The notes under the pieces: model-generated | Told to the model about the DNA's origin: nothing | The model's input: the letters and a program-made list of their open reading frames with translations, nothing else | Databases searched by the model: none | In this document: one piece after another, positions 9,227 through 20,159 of the stretch | Numbering within the stretch: position 1 is the stretch's first letter | Layout: each line of letters starts with the position of its first letter | Source of the DNA: Eutreptiella sp. 'Long Island Sound 2002' | Lineage: Eukaryota; Euglenozoa; Euglenophyceae; Eutreptiales; Eutreptiaceae | Length of the DNA: 64,000 nt | Direction: 5' to 3' | NCBI GenBank assembly: GCA_964036045.1 | Contig: OZ038380.1 | Span: 185,927,798-185,991,797 of the forward strand | Made by a program: the position numbers and the translations under genes

Positions 9227-11401
9227 GGGGGCGTCGGTTGTGGAAGAAGGGGTATTCTCCTCCGCATCAACCTCGTTGACACCCTTCTTCCTCCTATTCC
9301 TAGGCTTCTTGTCCTTGTCCTTGTTCTGGTCGTTCTGGTTGTTTTCCTTGTTATTGTTGTCCGACCTGGGGACCCAGTTCCTCTTGATCTCCTGGATCTC
9401 CTCCGCCAAGTCAGTCCCCACCGACATCAGCTTGGAGAGCTCGTCCTTGTCCACCTCCACTTTGGCCTCCCGGATACCCGCAGGTGCACGCTTCTTCGAC
9501 CCGTGCGCCTTCTTGTAGGCCTCCGTGTCGGCCTGGTGGATGCGGCATGTTCGGTGGTCATGGTTGAAGCCTTGCTTCCTCCCATAACACACGAAACAGC
9601 CCCGAGGGTGAGCTCGTATGAACTCCCCAAAGGACAGCGGAGGGCTGCCAATGCTACGAGGGTCCCTCTTCTCCTTCTTCTTCCAACCCGGCTGCAGGGG
9701 CTTCCAGCTTCCCCGGTTGTTCCCCGCGCCGCTGTGGGCCACGAAGGCACAAACGGCCATCTCGGCGGGCTCATCGTCGTCGTCATCGTCGACGAGAGCT
9801 TCATCGCCATCGGCTCCCGCTGGGTCCATGGCAGCTTCCCCGCCAGGCCCCTCGCCAACGTAGTTGACGTCGCGGTCGCTGGGCCTCAACCCGCGGGTGT
9901 GGTGGAGGTTCCGGTACTCTTTGAGTACTTCCTCTCCGACCCACTCCAGGATCTCGTTGCAGCTCATCCGCGCCGAGATGGCCAGCAGACGGATGGTCTG
10001 GCCGCTCACGTCACACTCGTCAAGGCGCCACATCGCGGTCTTCTCGCGATCGCCCGAGACGGTGATGAGGAGAGCGTTCCGCAGGGAGTGCCGTTTGACA
10101 TCCCGGGCCACGTTCTTCCTCGTCCAAGCCACCACGTTCGTATGATACTCTTTGGGGAGCATCATCTTGACCGTGTGGTTGGGCTTGGCCCTCTTGCCTT
10201 CCTCCTTGGTGACCCTCTTGATCCATGCTTCCGGCAGCATGGAGAGCAGGCGAGCCTGTTCGTCACCCTCGTTCCAATCCTCCACGTTGCGGCGGAAGAG
10301 GGTGTATTGCCCTCGGAAGTATCGCCAGTCCCGTAGGCGGATCTCCCGTCCATCATGCTGAAGCTTGATGGACTTCCACCGCTTGGCAGCCACCTGCGGA
10401 GCGTCCACTCGCTCCTGCTCGTTGAGCCACTTCTTGGCTTCCTTGAGGGTCTTGATTTTTCCCTCCTTGGTCGGCACGAAGTAAAGCTCTTGGAGCACTT
10501 CCGGCAGGCGGTACCTGAACCGTCTGAAGACATATTTCTCCGCATCTGCGGGATCCATGTCTTCAGTGACGGTCACCCCCCAATCGTCCAGCTTCTCCAA
10601 GAAGCGGTCGAGGTTGAGGGGGTTGTCATCATACATGGGGGGCTTGATGTCCTTCAAGTCTTCCCACACGGCGGCATCCGCGGCCTCAGTGACCATGAAC
10701 ACCGGCCGCGAGGTCGACCGAGGTTCCCATCGGCCTCGCCCACGGACTCCCACGGCCGCCACGTCCATCTCCTCCACGGAATCCCTGTGGCTACGCCGCG
10801 GTTCCTCCATGTACGCTGAACCCAGATGTTCACGCCGTACCCCTTCCATGTATGCCTCCTCATCACGGCGCCGGCGGCTGCGTTCAGCGGCCTCCCGTCG
10901 TACACCACGCGGCGGCGAGATGTCGAACTCCTCCAGGTCCAGGTCCAGGTCCTCACCTTCGCCGACGTCCCACTCCACGTCTTCTCCGGGGACCTCATCC
11001 CTGAGTCCACCATAACGTCCGCCAGCTATTGGGATTGGCTCCGGGGCTGGTGCGGGGCGTCGGAGGCGTACTGGCGTCCGCGGTGGGGCACGGCAGTTGT
11101 GGTAGTCCGCCTTGAGCCACTCATCACGCCACTCCTCACTGCCACTGCCGGGCGGCACGCGCTCGTTGCGGCGGCCCGCGCTGTGGTGAGAGGGGGCGCT
11201 GAGAGAGGGGACACTGGCGCTGGGGCCACTCCTGGGGGCTCCGCTGGGGGCGTGGTGTCTGCCTGGACCTGGTCCGGGTCCCCAGCCATCGTCCGACGAG
11301 CCAGACTCCAGGGGTGGGTGGTCGCTGCCGACGCTCCCACGGGCTTCCAGCGCGTCGAGCCTCTGCTGCAAGCCGCTGATGACCTTGTTCAGCGACCTGG
11401 T
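9224..11401 (-). CDS. E1 Gag, capsid and nucleocapsid part
   Basis: About 715 residues from Met at 11371. The N-terminal part is Pro/Ser/Arg-rich. A capsid-like helical region follows (motifs PPMYDDNPLNLDRFLEKL and WRYFRGQYTLFRRN), typical of Ty3 Gag domains that start 'P.y.G.p..l..fl..l'. The C-terminal part has an acidic Asp/Glu run, a possible zinc finger CFVCYGRKQGFNHDHRTC, then a Lys/Asn-rich tail. This should form the virus-like particle and bind RNA. It shares a GVN-VxAxE motif near its end with Gag of element C, suggesting related lineages. It is separated from the preceding block of the same frame by TAG at 11402-11404 and from protease by TAG at 9224-9226. Confidence 0.8.
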   Translation of the reverse strand, partial: TRSLNKVISGLQQRLDALEARGSVGSDHPPLESGSSDDGWGPGPGPGRHHAPSGAPRSGPSASVPSLSAPSHHSAGRRNERVPPGSGSEEWRDEWLKADYHNCRAPPRTPVRLRRPAPAPEPIPIAGGRYGGLRDEVPGEDVEWDVGEGEDLDLDLEEFDISPPRGVRREAAERSRRRRDEEAYMEGVRREHLGSAYMEEPRRSHRDSVEEMDVAAVGVRGRGRWEPRSTSRPVFMVTEAADAAVWEDLKDIKPPMYDDNPLNLDRFLEKLDDWGVTVTEDMDPADAEKYVFRRFRYRLPEVLQELYFVPTKEGKIKTLKEAKKWLNEQERVDAPQVAAKRWKSIKLQHDGREIRLRDWRYFRGQYTLFRRNVEDWNEGDEQARLLSMLPEAWIKRVTKEEGKRAKPNHTVKMMLPKEYHTNVVAWTRKNVARDVKRHSLRNALLITVSGDREKTAMWRLDECDVSGQTIRLLAISARMSCNEILEWVGEEVLKEYRNLHHTRGLRPSDRDVNYVGEGPGGEAAMDPAGADGDEALVDDDDDDEPAEMAVCAFVAHSGAGNNRGSWKPLQPGWKKKEKRDPRSIGSPPLSFGEFIRAHPRGCFVCYGRKQGFNHDHRTCRIHQADTEAYKKAHGSKKRAPAGIREAKVEVDKDELSKLMSVGTDLAEEIQEIKRNWVPRSDNNNKENNQNDQNKDKDKKPRNRRKKGVNEVDAEENTPSSTTDAP

Positions 11402-12727
11402 CTAGCCCCTGGCGATGTCCAGCAGCTTCTGGGTGGCAGTGGCGATGCTGGCGCTCTTGACCATCTCGGTCTTGGCGACATCCAGCTCTCTCTGTGCGCG
11501 CGTGGCGACCCTGGCGATGCGAGTCATCTCGCCCTTGCCCGTGTCTACCTCGCGCTCGAGGAACTGGACCCTCCTGCGGAGGTAGACAATCCACCTCCGG
11601 GTGGCATCCGGGTCGCCGTTCCCTGGTGGGTCGTCGGGGTCCCCAGGGGGTCCTCCAGGAGGGCCTCCGCCGGGTCCGCCCAGTTCAGGGGGTCCTCCCC
11701 CGCCCGGTGGTCCGCCTCCAGAGGGTCCACCTGGTGGGTGTCCTCCAGGGGGTCCTGATGGTCCTCCGCCAGGGGGTCCCGGTGGGTCTGCGCTGGGTCG
11801 CCTTGGTGGGTCCGAGGATGGGCGCTTCTTCGTGATGTCGATGTCCATGTCGTCATCCTCCTCCATGTCGCCCCACCTGGGCGTCTCGGTCTCGGAAGAC
11901 TCCGAGCTCCGGTAAGGAGGAGGGGGATCCTCATCCTCATCTTCCGGCTCCATGCGGACGTCTCCGCCTCCTCCGCCAGCCACTCCTTGGCGATGTCGGC
12001 GGCGTCGTTCATCCCCGTCCCTGGCGGTGAAGAAGGGGTCGCTGTCGTGGGGGTGTCCGCCCGCTGGCCTCCGTGGCCTCTCGGGGGTCTTCCCCTTCCC
12101 CTTCCTTCGTCGGTAGGCAGTGGGGCCACTGCTCCCACTGCTGCCCGTGTCGGCCTCGTCCAGCGTCATCTTGGAGGAGGCGTCCCCTTCGAAAAGCTTT
12201 CGAAGGGTCTCCACTCGGGATCCTCCCGGGGGAGTCTCGCGGCGGAGTTTGGCCTCTGCCTCCTCCATTGCGGCGGCTGTGTCTGCGGCAGCTCGCGCTT
12301 CGGCTTCCTCCCGGGCACGAGCCGCTTCGGCTTCCCGGGCCTGCTGCAGCCGAGCATTCTCCGCTTCCAACGCCGCCAACTCCGCCTCTGTCTTGGCCCT
12401 CTCCTCAGCGACCTTCCGTCGCGCGGCCTCGATGGCGTCCTTCTTGGCGGCGTCCGCCTGGGCCTTAGCCGTTGCCTCTGCATGGGCCCTTTCCTCCGCC
12501 TCCTTCTTTGCCCTCTCTTGGGCAAGCGTTTCTTCCAGCTCCTTCACCTCGGCCTCCTTGCAGGCAATGGCCTCCTGCGTCAGGCAGGCTTCCTCGTCGG
12601 CTGCCGCCACCTCACCCTTGACCTGGGCAATCGCTGCCTCACTGGCGGCTGCGGCCGTGAGTCCGGCCGCAATGGCCGCCACGGTCGAGGCGTGGATGGC
12701 CATGCCATGCGCCCACTCCGCAGCCTC
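11402..12727 (-). CDS. E1 Gag, coiled-coil and Pro/Gly-rich part
   Basis: About 433 residues from Met at 12703, in exactly the same frame as the blocks before and after it and bounded by TAG at both ends. It begins with a long Ala/Glu/Lys-rich coiled coil (about residues 10-165). An acidic, Ser-rich stretch follows, then a Pro/Gly-rich low-complexity tract, and finally a second heptad-like segment. No enzymatic motif is visible. Together with the neighbouring blocks it makes an unusually long Gag precursor of roughly 1,450 codons, comparable with the 1,429-codon coiled-coil Gag of E2. Whether the TAG codons are read through, reassigned or decayed is open. Confidence 0.65.
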   Translation of the reverse strand, partial: EAAEWAHGMAIHASTVAAIAAGLTAAAASEAAIAQVKGEVAAADEEACLTQEAIACKEAEVKELEETLAQERAKKEAEERAHAEATAKAQADAAKKDAIEAARRKVAEERAKTEAELAALEAENARLQQAREAEAARAREEAEARAAADTAAAMEEAEAKLRRETPPGGSRVETLRKLFEGDASSKMTLDEADTGSSGSSGPTAYRRRKGKGKTPERPRRPAGGHPHDSDPFFTARDGDERRRRHRQGVAGGGGGDVRMEPEDEDEDPPPPYRSSESSETETPRWGDMEEDDDMDIDITKKRPSSDPPRRPSADPPGPPGGGPSGPPGGHPPGGPSGGGPPGGGGPPELGGPGGGPPGGPPGDPDDPPGNGDPDATRRWIVYLRRRVQFLEREVDTGKGEMTRIARVATRAQRELDVAKTEMVKSASIATATQKLLDIARG

Positions 12728-13582
12728 CTACTGGGCGATGCCGACGGCGCCCTCCATGGCAGCGTTGTGCTGCGTGGCCCGTTGCTGGGCAACCGGAAGG
12801 TTGCAAGGCACCCCACAGGCGCGCTCACAGGCGCGCGCCACGTCCCTTTGGTCGGGAGCGACGCTGCCGCTGGAGCTGGCCTGGTCGGCCGGCATCCTCC
12901 CGCGGTGGGCCAACTCCACGTCGCTGCTGGGCCCTGACTTCCTCAGGAGCGCAGGGGGCTTGGCCTTGGTCTGCTTGGCGACCTCCAGGAAGTGGCCAAG
13001 GGTGGTGTGGCCGGGGTGGTGACCTCCACCGGCCCGCTGGGGGCCGTGGGCTGGGGTTCCGCCCCTGGCGCCTTGGGCGGCTTCGGCGGCCAGGGATGCC
13101 TGGTACTCCCGCCACTTCCGGTCCCGCTTCCTGTACCCGGCGGACCGCTTCTCCTTCCCCGGAGACGCGCTGCTGCTGCTGCCCTGCAGCCTGCGCTCGC
13201 TCCCCGGTTTCGGGAAGTTCCTCTCGATCATGTCCCACATGGAGACGTTGATCGAGGCGCCCGACGGATACTCGTTGGGCTTCTCGTCCTCCTCAATCCC
13301 GTCGGGGCGCAGCCCTTCGCCGGGCCTGTCCGGCCGGGTCCAGACCCTCCAGCGCCTCTGCTGGAAGCGGAAGGCAAACCCTTCCACCCGCAGCCAGTCT
13401 TCGACCGCCTGCAGGCGGTCGGGGCCCATGTCCTGGCGGAGCTCGAAGCTCCCGGGCATGCCGCCTTCGCACTGGAGGTTGCTGTGGCGGTAGTGCTGGT
13501 CCCAAACCAACCCACGCAGTAGGCGCACTGCATGGGGGTGGGGCTGCGGCCACGTCTTACCCGCTTCTTGCCAGTTTACCAT
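12728..13582 (-). CDS. E1 Gag N-terminal part
   Basis: 284 residues from the first ATG of the element's long frame (MVNWQEAGKTW...). It is basic and Arg/Gln-rich with a WRVWTRPDRPGEG region and a Lys/Arg-rich middle, and I recognise no named domain. The frame continues after TAG 12728-12730 into the coiled-coil block without a shift, so the three blocks probably form one protein or descend from one. It follows the 5' LTR and a 450-nt leader, the usual place for the Gag start. Confidence 0.6.
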   Translation of the reverse strand: MVNWQEAGKTWPQPHPHAVRLLRGLVWDQHYRHSNLQCEGGMPGSFELRQDMGPDRLQAVEDWLRVEGFAFRFQQRRWRVWTRPDRPGEGLRPDGIEEDEKPNEYPSGASINVSMWDMIERNFPKPGSERRLQGSSSSASPGKEKRSAGYRKRDRKWREYQASLAAEAAQGARGGTPAHGPQRAGGGHHPGHTTLGHFLEVAKQTKAKPPALLRKSGPSSDVELAHRGRMPADQASSSGSVAPDQRDVARACERACGVPCNLPVAQQRATQHNAAMEGAVGIAQ

Positions 13583-14031
13583 GGCAGCGGGGGGCGTACT
13601 TGGTCTTGAGGTCCTTGGTGTGCACTCGTTCCGCTCAACGAACTGGTCCTGGTGGTGTTTGTTGAGGCGGGTGCTGCAGCACTGGACTGGGAGTGCGGCC
13701 GGTGCTGATCGGCCGGTGGTTTTGGAAGTGGTTGCTGTAGCTGGGAGTGCAGCCTTGCTGGTCGGCCGAGGGAACTCGTTGATGACGGAGTTCCGGTCCC
13801 TGCACTTCCTTCACGGTCTCGGCGCTGTCGCTGGGCGGCGCTGCGAGCCGCTGCGCTGCGCTGCGAGCTGCGAGCTGCGAGCTGCTGCGCCGCGCTGCTC
13901 GGGGTTGGTGGCCCCGAGTGGCACGCGGGGGATGGGTAAACCCGCGGCGGTGAAACGCTTTTGACGCGTTCCCGTGGGGGGCCTGGCCACGGGACGCTGC
14001 GGTGACACGCACAAGCAAGCAGGCAGGCAAA
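13583..14031 (-). other. E1 5' leader between LTR and gag
   Basis: About 450 nt. It contains a degenerate GAGCTGC/GCGCTGC microrepeat (about 13,835-13,905). I could not find a convincing tRNA primer-binding site next to the LTR edge, which leaves the exact LTR end uncertain by about 5 nt. Confidence 0.45.
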
Positions 14032-17000
14032 GCACTGCGCTCACTGGGGCATCAATTACGCTCGTGTCATGAGACAAAGCGTTTCAGGATCCTTGCCACT
14101 CTGCAACAAGCGAACGAAAGTATGTACAGCAACACATCAGGATATGTACACATGGGGTTAAGACTGGACTGGGGTAAGGGCATCACAGGACAATAGACAC
14201 TCAGTCCCAACTCGTATCCCAATCCCAGGTCCGACCCTCTCAGTGGCTGGTTGGGGCGGGGGCTCAAACACAACCCATGCCCTGCTCAGTCCGGACCCTG
14301 AAACCCTGCCAATAGGGGAGATGTCCCGCCCAGCCACAGGCGAGTTCCTGGAAACCAAGGGGCTCCAGGGCCGACGGACAGTGGCTCCCTATGCTCCCTG
14401 AACGTCATGTCCCTACTTTCATCTGAGTGGGAGATATGGCCCCGCCATTATCCCCTAGGAGTTGTGGCTGAAAATGGGCTGTTTCAGCCCAAACTGAAAT
14501 TAGCTCAAAAATCTCGACAATTGACCCCTCGTCCGGACCCGTCAGAGGTCGGGGCGAGACACCCGACCCTATGCCCTTGAAGTAGAAATCCTCTGGAGCC
14601 CTCACCCAACCTGGTTCCCTCTGAGGTCCCGGCATCAGGGCACCACGGGTTCGTCAAGTGGGGTCATGATGCCAAAATCACCAAAATTGGCGTCATTCCC
14701 ACGCGTGGCTCGCCCGGCCAGGGCCTGGCCAATGGCTCACAGGATAGGAGGCGGGACCTAGGACTCATATCTGAGTGTACAACGTGAAATTAGGTCCGGG
14801 CTCCCTTTGGGCATAGAGATATGGGGCCGCCAATTGACCACACGAGGGGGTGAAATTTGGACCCCCAAAAGGGGGTCATTTTGGCTACTCAAAATGAGCC
14901 AAAATTCGGGGTGCTCCTAATAGTTAATCTCCACGCCGGCTTGGAGATCAGATCCGCCATTCCATACGCAATTCACCAGGAGATGAACGTAGACTCCCAT
15001 GCCCTTGGCTCTCAAAGATCTCCATGCCACTCGGCCTGGTGACAATCCCAAGTGGGTCCACAAATGCCAAAATGGCAAAATTGTCCACACTCACTTTGGG
15101 CTAGCACCTTAACGAATGTTGCTCCGCTTCGTCCACGTGGTGTGTGAACCATGGGGACCAATGCCCATAACACCCATGTCATATATGGTCCATTGGTCGA
15201 TGCGTCCGGCGTGCACGAGGTGGCTGAACATGGTGCACGGCGGGCAGAAAATGTGGAAAATTGCTCAAAATGGCCAAAAATGCGCACACTCATGGTTGGG
15301 GCAAATGAGGCACATGCCTGACTTGGACCAGAGTGTGCCATAGGATTGGTATCAAGTCATATGTGTCCAACTTATTCTTTCGGCATCGCCCAACTCCTCC
15401 GGTTTTGGGAATGGCAGGGTCGCCAAGTGAGCCCATGATTTGGGATAGTCCCAAATCGCCAACATGGCGGCCATGGTATGCCAAGCCCAAGAGGAGTTAT
15501 TCGCCGGGTCCAAGATATGTTGGGCACCGAAGTATGTACCCTCATAACATACTTGGGTCATGATGTCAATTGAGCGCAACGCTGAGATACACGGTCGCCA
15601 CTTGACATCATGACGGGCAAAAAACAGCAATATTGGCGAAAAAACACCCAAAAGGGCCTTGAAAGGCGCACATATTTATTATAATATCTTCGGCTTGGAT
15701 TGAGTAATCAACCAATCCTTCTAAACACAATGACTTGACACCAATGACCTTCGATTCCACATATGTGCTCCACTTGGGGTGCTTTGAAAGGTCACGAGCG
15801 CTACTTCCCAAGTGGGCACATGAAAATATGGAAAATTGCAAAACACACACCTTGCTCCCAACGCATCGCTTTGGGATCGCCACACAAGCTTCCCTCCACG
15901 AAGGTTAGGCTTGCAATTGATCGTGGGGAGTATAAGAAAGGGCCTCGTGCAATATGAGGTCCATTGGTGGGTGTATCGCTCTTAGCCAAACCCGCCAAAT
16001 GGGCACGCAATACAACACATGGCACATACCACATACTGCCCAAAAAGGTAGCTCCCCCCACGATATGTCATGCCCCTCCAAGGGCATAACCTTGTGTCAA
16101 TCGCTCATAGGAACTCAAGGCAAGTTCCTATGCAACACCAACACTCGCGCGCTACACTCGAAAGTTATCTTAACGCATGCAATATCATGGCAAAAGAGTT
16201 ACAACGCAAACTCTACCCTCTTGACCATGATCCATTACGCTAGCGCGCACGTGTGGAGACGCAAGGCGTATAAAGCTTCCTAAATTACGTCAGGAGTATT
16301 GTGAATACATCCCATGCCTTCTTATTGTCATTCCTCGCAAGCCGCGCGAGATATCACCCTCACAAGTGGCCTCACGAATCAACTTTGTTTTGCCCATATC
16401 TCTAAGACAAATGGAGGGCAAGACAAAAGGAAAGTTGATTCGTGCATAGGGAAGCACGTAGGTCCACTCGAAAGAGGTCAAATCAAGTGCGGGGATGTCG
16501 AAGTCGAAAATCCGATTTCGACATCCTGAAAAATTCGGATTAAGGTTGTGAGTGTAGAATGTGAAAATTGCGGATGCATCAATGCAATTCCTGAAGACTT
16601 TAGAGTCTTCGTCACGGATTGCGCTAAAATATCTGTAGATAACAGTTAAACTGGCGGTTACGCTAAAGTTGCGAGCCAACCGCCAGCAGTCGAAACACTG
16701 ATTATCAGAACGGAAGTGTGAAAATTTACGGAAACAATATGAAAATAAAACCCTGTTGATTCCTGATATTCTGATGTGTAAATCTCAGCGGGCGACGCAT
16801 CGGTTGCCGATGCGGCCGCTAATAGCTGAAATGCCCAGATCTCTCACACAAGCACGTCTTACCTACATCTGGTATTAGGGTTAGGTTGCCGAATCGACGG
16901 CCGAAGGCGGTGCGGGGCAGATTGGCGTGAAATAGTAAGATACCGGCAAATGGCAGTTTGCCGGTACATGGTAACATGCCCCAAGTGGCCGGAATGCCGT

Positions 17001-17076
17001 CACGGGGGCTTTACGGCAAGGGACACGCTCCTGCCGGGCTCTCACCGGGCTTCATGAGGTTCTGGGTACCGCTGCA
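14032..17076 (-). repeat. 5' LTR of element E1
   Basis: This stretch is about 3,045 bp. Positions from about 14,302 match window positions 1-2777 at high identity, and the remaining 270 bp match the start of the 17,074 copy. It lies upstream of the minus-strand gag. It carries the same three U3 hairpins (16,651-16,686, 16,796-16,814, 16,941-16,966). Differences from the 3' LTR are concentrated in the first few hundred bases, so the insertion is not brand new. Its outer end runs directly into another LTR copy. Confidence 0.7.
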
Positions 17077-19585
17077 CTACGCTCACAGGGGCATCATTGC
17101 GCTCGTGTCATGTGACAAAGCGTTTCAGGATCCTTGCCACTCTGAAACAAGGGAACGAAAGTATGTACGGCAACACATCAAGATATGTACACATGGGGTT
17201 AAGACTCGACTTGGGTAAGGGCATCACAGGACAATAGACACTCAGTCCCAACTCATATCCCAATCCCAGGTCCGACCCTCCCAGTGGCTGGTGGGGGCGG
17301 GGGCTCAAACACAACCCATGCCCTGCTCAGTCCGGACCCTGAAACCCTGCCAATAGGGGAGATGTCCCGCCCAGCCACAGGCGAGTTCCTGGAAACCAAG
17401 GGGCTCCAGGGCCGACCGACAGTGGCTCCCTATGCTTCCCCAACGGCATGTCCCAACTTTTATCTGAGCCAGAGATATGGCCCCGCCAATATCCCCCAGG
17501 AGTTGGTAGCTGAAAATGGGCTGTTTCAGCCCAAACTGAAATTAGCTCAAAAATGTCCATAATTGACCCCTCGTTTGGACCCGGCAGAGGTAGGGACGTG
17601 ACACCTGACCCTATGCCCTTGAGGTACAAACCCCCTGGAGCCCTCACCCAACCTGGTTCCCTCTGAGGTCCCGGCATCAGGGCACCACGGGTTCGTCAAG
17701 TGGGGTCATGATGCCAAAATCACCAAAATTGGCATCATTCTCACGCGTGGCTTGCCCGGCCAGGGCCTGGCCAATGGCTCACAGGATAGGAGGCGGGACC
17801 TAGGACCTATATCTGAGTGTACAACGTAAAATTGGGTCCGGGCTCCCTTTGGGCATAGAGATATGGGGCCGCCAATTGACCACACGGGGGGGGGGGGGTG
17901 AAATTGGGGTCCCAAAAGGGGGTCATTTTGGCTACTCAAAATGAGCCAAAATTCGGGGGTGCTCCCAATAGTATATCTCCGCGCCTGCTTGGACATCGGA
18001 TCCGCCATTCCATGCGCCATTCCATCCGCCATCCATCGGGAGTCCAACAGAGACTCCCATGCCCTTGGCTCTCAAAGACCTCCATGCCACTTGTCGTGGT
18101 AACAATCCCAATTGGGTCCACAAATGCCAAAATGGCAAAATTGTCCACACCCATGTTGGGCTAGCACCCTAACGAAGGTTGCTCCGCTTCGCCCACGTGG
18201 TGTGTGAATCATGGGGACCAATATACATAACACCCATGTCATATATGGTCCATTGGTCCATGAGTCCGGCGTGCACGAGGTGGCTGAACATGGTGCACGG
18301 TGGGCAGAAAATGTGGAAAATTGCTCAAAATGGCCGAAAATGCGCACACTCATGGTTGGGGCAAATGAGGCACATGCCCGACTTGGACCGGAGTGTGCCA
18401 TAGGATTGGTATCAAGTCATATGTGTCCAACATATCTTTTGGGCAACGCCCAACTCCTCCGGTTTTGGGAATTGTCGAGTCGCCAAGTGAGCCCACGATT
18501 TGGGATAGTCCCAAATCGCCAACATGGCGGCCACGGTATGCCAAGCCCAAGAGGAGTTATTCGCCGGGTCCAAGATATGTTGGGCACCGAAGTATGTACC
18601 CTCATAACATACTTGGGTCATGATGTCAATTGAGTGCAACGTTGAGATACACGGTCGCCACTTGACATCATGACGGGCAAAAAACAGCAATATTGGCGAA
18701 AAAACACCCAAAAGTGCCTTGAAAGGCGCACAAATATATTATAATATCTTCGGCTTGGATTGAGTAATCGACCAATCCTTCTAAACACAATGACTTGACA
18801 CCAATGACCTCGGATTCCACCTATGTGCTCCACTTGGGGCGCTTTGGAAGGTCCCGCGCGCTGCCTCCCAAGTGGGCACATGCAAAAATGGAATATTGCA
18901 AAAAACACACCTTGCTCGCAACGCATCGCTTCGGGAGCGCTCCACAAGCGTCCCTTCACGAAGGTTAGGCTTGCGGGTGTTGGTTGGCAGTACAATGAAG
19001 GGCCTCGTGCGATATGGCGTCCATTGGCGGGTTAGTCTTGGAATGGTGCACCCGCCAAATGGGCACGTGATATGACACCAAAAATGGCATACAACCCTAC
19101 CCAAGCCTTCTACACCCAACCTAGTGGCCTAGAATCAAAGTATGCCTATATTCTAATGTAACTTTGGTCCCTTAACACGCATGCAAGTGCTTTGGTCGAA
19201 AATCGACCTCCTTTCGGAAAGCCGAATTTTAGCATGCACGCAAAATATATTGTCAATATGTATGTGGAGATCATATATGCACTATCCGGGGAAGACAAGT
19301 GATATGCCCCGGATGTAGAGGCAAGCAAGGGTGGGGCAAATGCCAACTCAACATGCTTCTACACGTACTTGGACGCCAAGTACGTGAAAAAGTGCACTTC
19401 TTGGAGAACACTCAAAATAAAAAACCCTTTGGGCCTATTGAGTTGGGATCCTTTGGCCTCATCCTATGCCTATGGGGGGCAAAACCTCATACACAGTGCC
19501 TATGAGGCACGTTAGTTCGTCCTTGGGCGCTTGAATGCGCGTAACCCTTGTTATTCCACTTGGGGGTTCAAAGCGCCTTCGGTCG

Positions 19586-19611
19586 CCCAGATTTTCTGGG
19601 AAAAATCTGGG
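19586..19611. other. Stem-loop in divergent LTR (10-bp stem)
   Basis: CCCAGATTTT pairs perfectly with AAAATCTGGG around a 6-nt loop. It sits in the region that no longer matches the other LTRs. Confidence 0.6.
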
Positions 19612-19745
19612 ACGCGATCCGTTATATCAAGGAAAAAATTGCGGATCGCTCGAAGACTGTTTCAGTCTTAACTTCAAGAGAAATCGTATTACAAAATAAT
19701 GTAATGCAGTCCACGGAACAGGCGACGACAGGCGGCGCGACTGCG

Positions 19746-19799
19746 GCGATTTCACAACAGTTGGAAATCGCGGTAGAAATCGGGTATTTCACCGATTTC
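19746..19799. other. Two adjacent 8-bp stem-loops in divergent LTR
   Basis: GCGATTTC/GAAATCGC (19,746-19,771) and GAAATCGG/CCGATTTC (19,776-19,799) are both perfect. They lie at roughly the place where the E1 LTRs carry unrelated-sequence hairpins. Confidence 0.55.
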
Positions 19800-20159
19800 C
19801 GACCGAAAATCGCCTAAGACAATAAAGTTATAGTAATTCTACGTTGATTTAATGGTTAGAAATCAGGTTCCAGATCACGCGGGTTAGAGAACAGGGATCT
19901 CCCGCTGACATCTGGTGTCAACGGCTCACAGGCCTCCGGGCCATGGGCCATAGGTTCTGGGTACCGCTTCACCACTGCATCTTGTCGACACGATGCGCCA
20001 ACACCCATCATTATCCTATTGGGGCTTGGCTCTGAGAAATCTGTGCATTTTGCCACCGTCCCTGCACCACCTTTGTAGCCATGGGCCGCCTGTGTGATGC
20101 AGCAGGCGTGTGGCTCATTACGCCTTCTCAGTTTTTTGTCTCTTGTTCTGTCCTCTGCA

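Larger units (their letters stand above)
17074..19971 (-). repeat. Third E1-type LTR, recombinant or divergent
   Basis: Positions 17,074 to about 18,790 closely match the two E1 LTRs. From about 18,800 similarity falls, and from about 19,080 to 19,940 the sequence is largely different, yet the last bases (GGTTCTGGGTACCGCTTCA) match the LTR terminus again. No internal element region is attached. It is therefore a solo LTR, or a relic of a related subfamily, adjoining the E1 5' LTR head to tail. The divergent U3 part has its own stem-loops. Confidence 0.6.

Noticed and set aside
9206-10336. Long plus-strand open frame opposite E1 Gag
   Set aside because: Antisense shadow in GC-rich coding DNA; composition is Leu/Val/Arg-rich without domains.
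12120-13022. 300-codon Ala/Ser-rich plus-strand frame
   Set aside because: Mirror of the Ala/Glu coiled coil on the minus strand.
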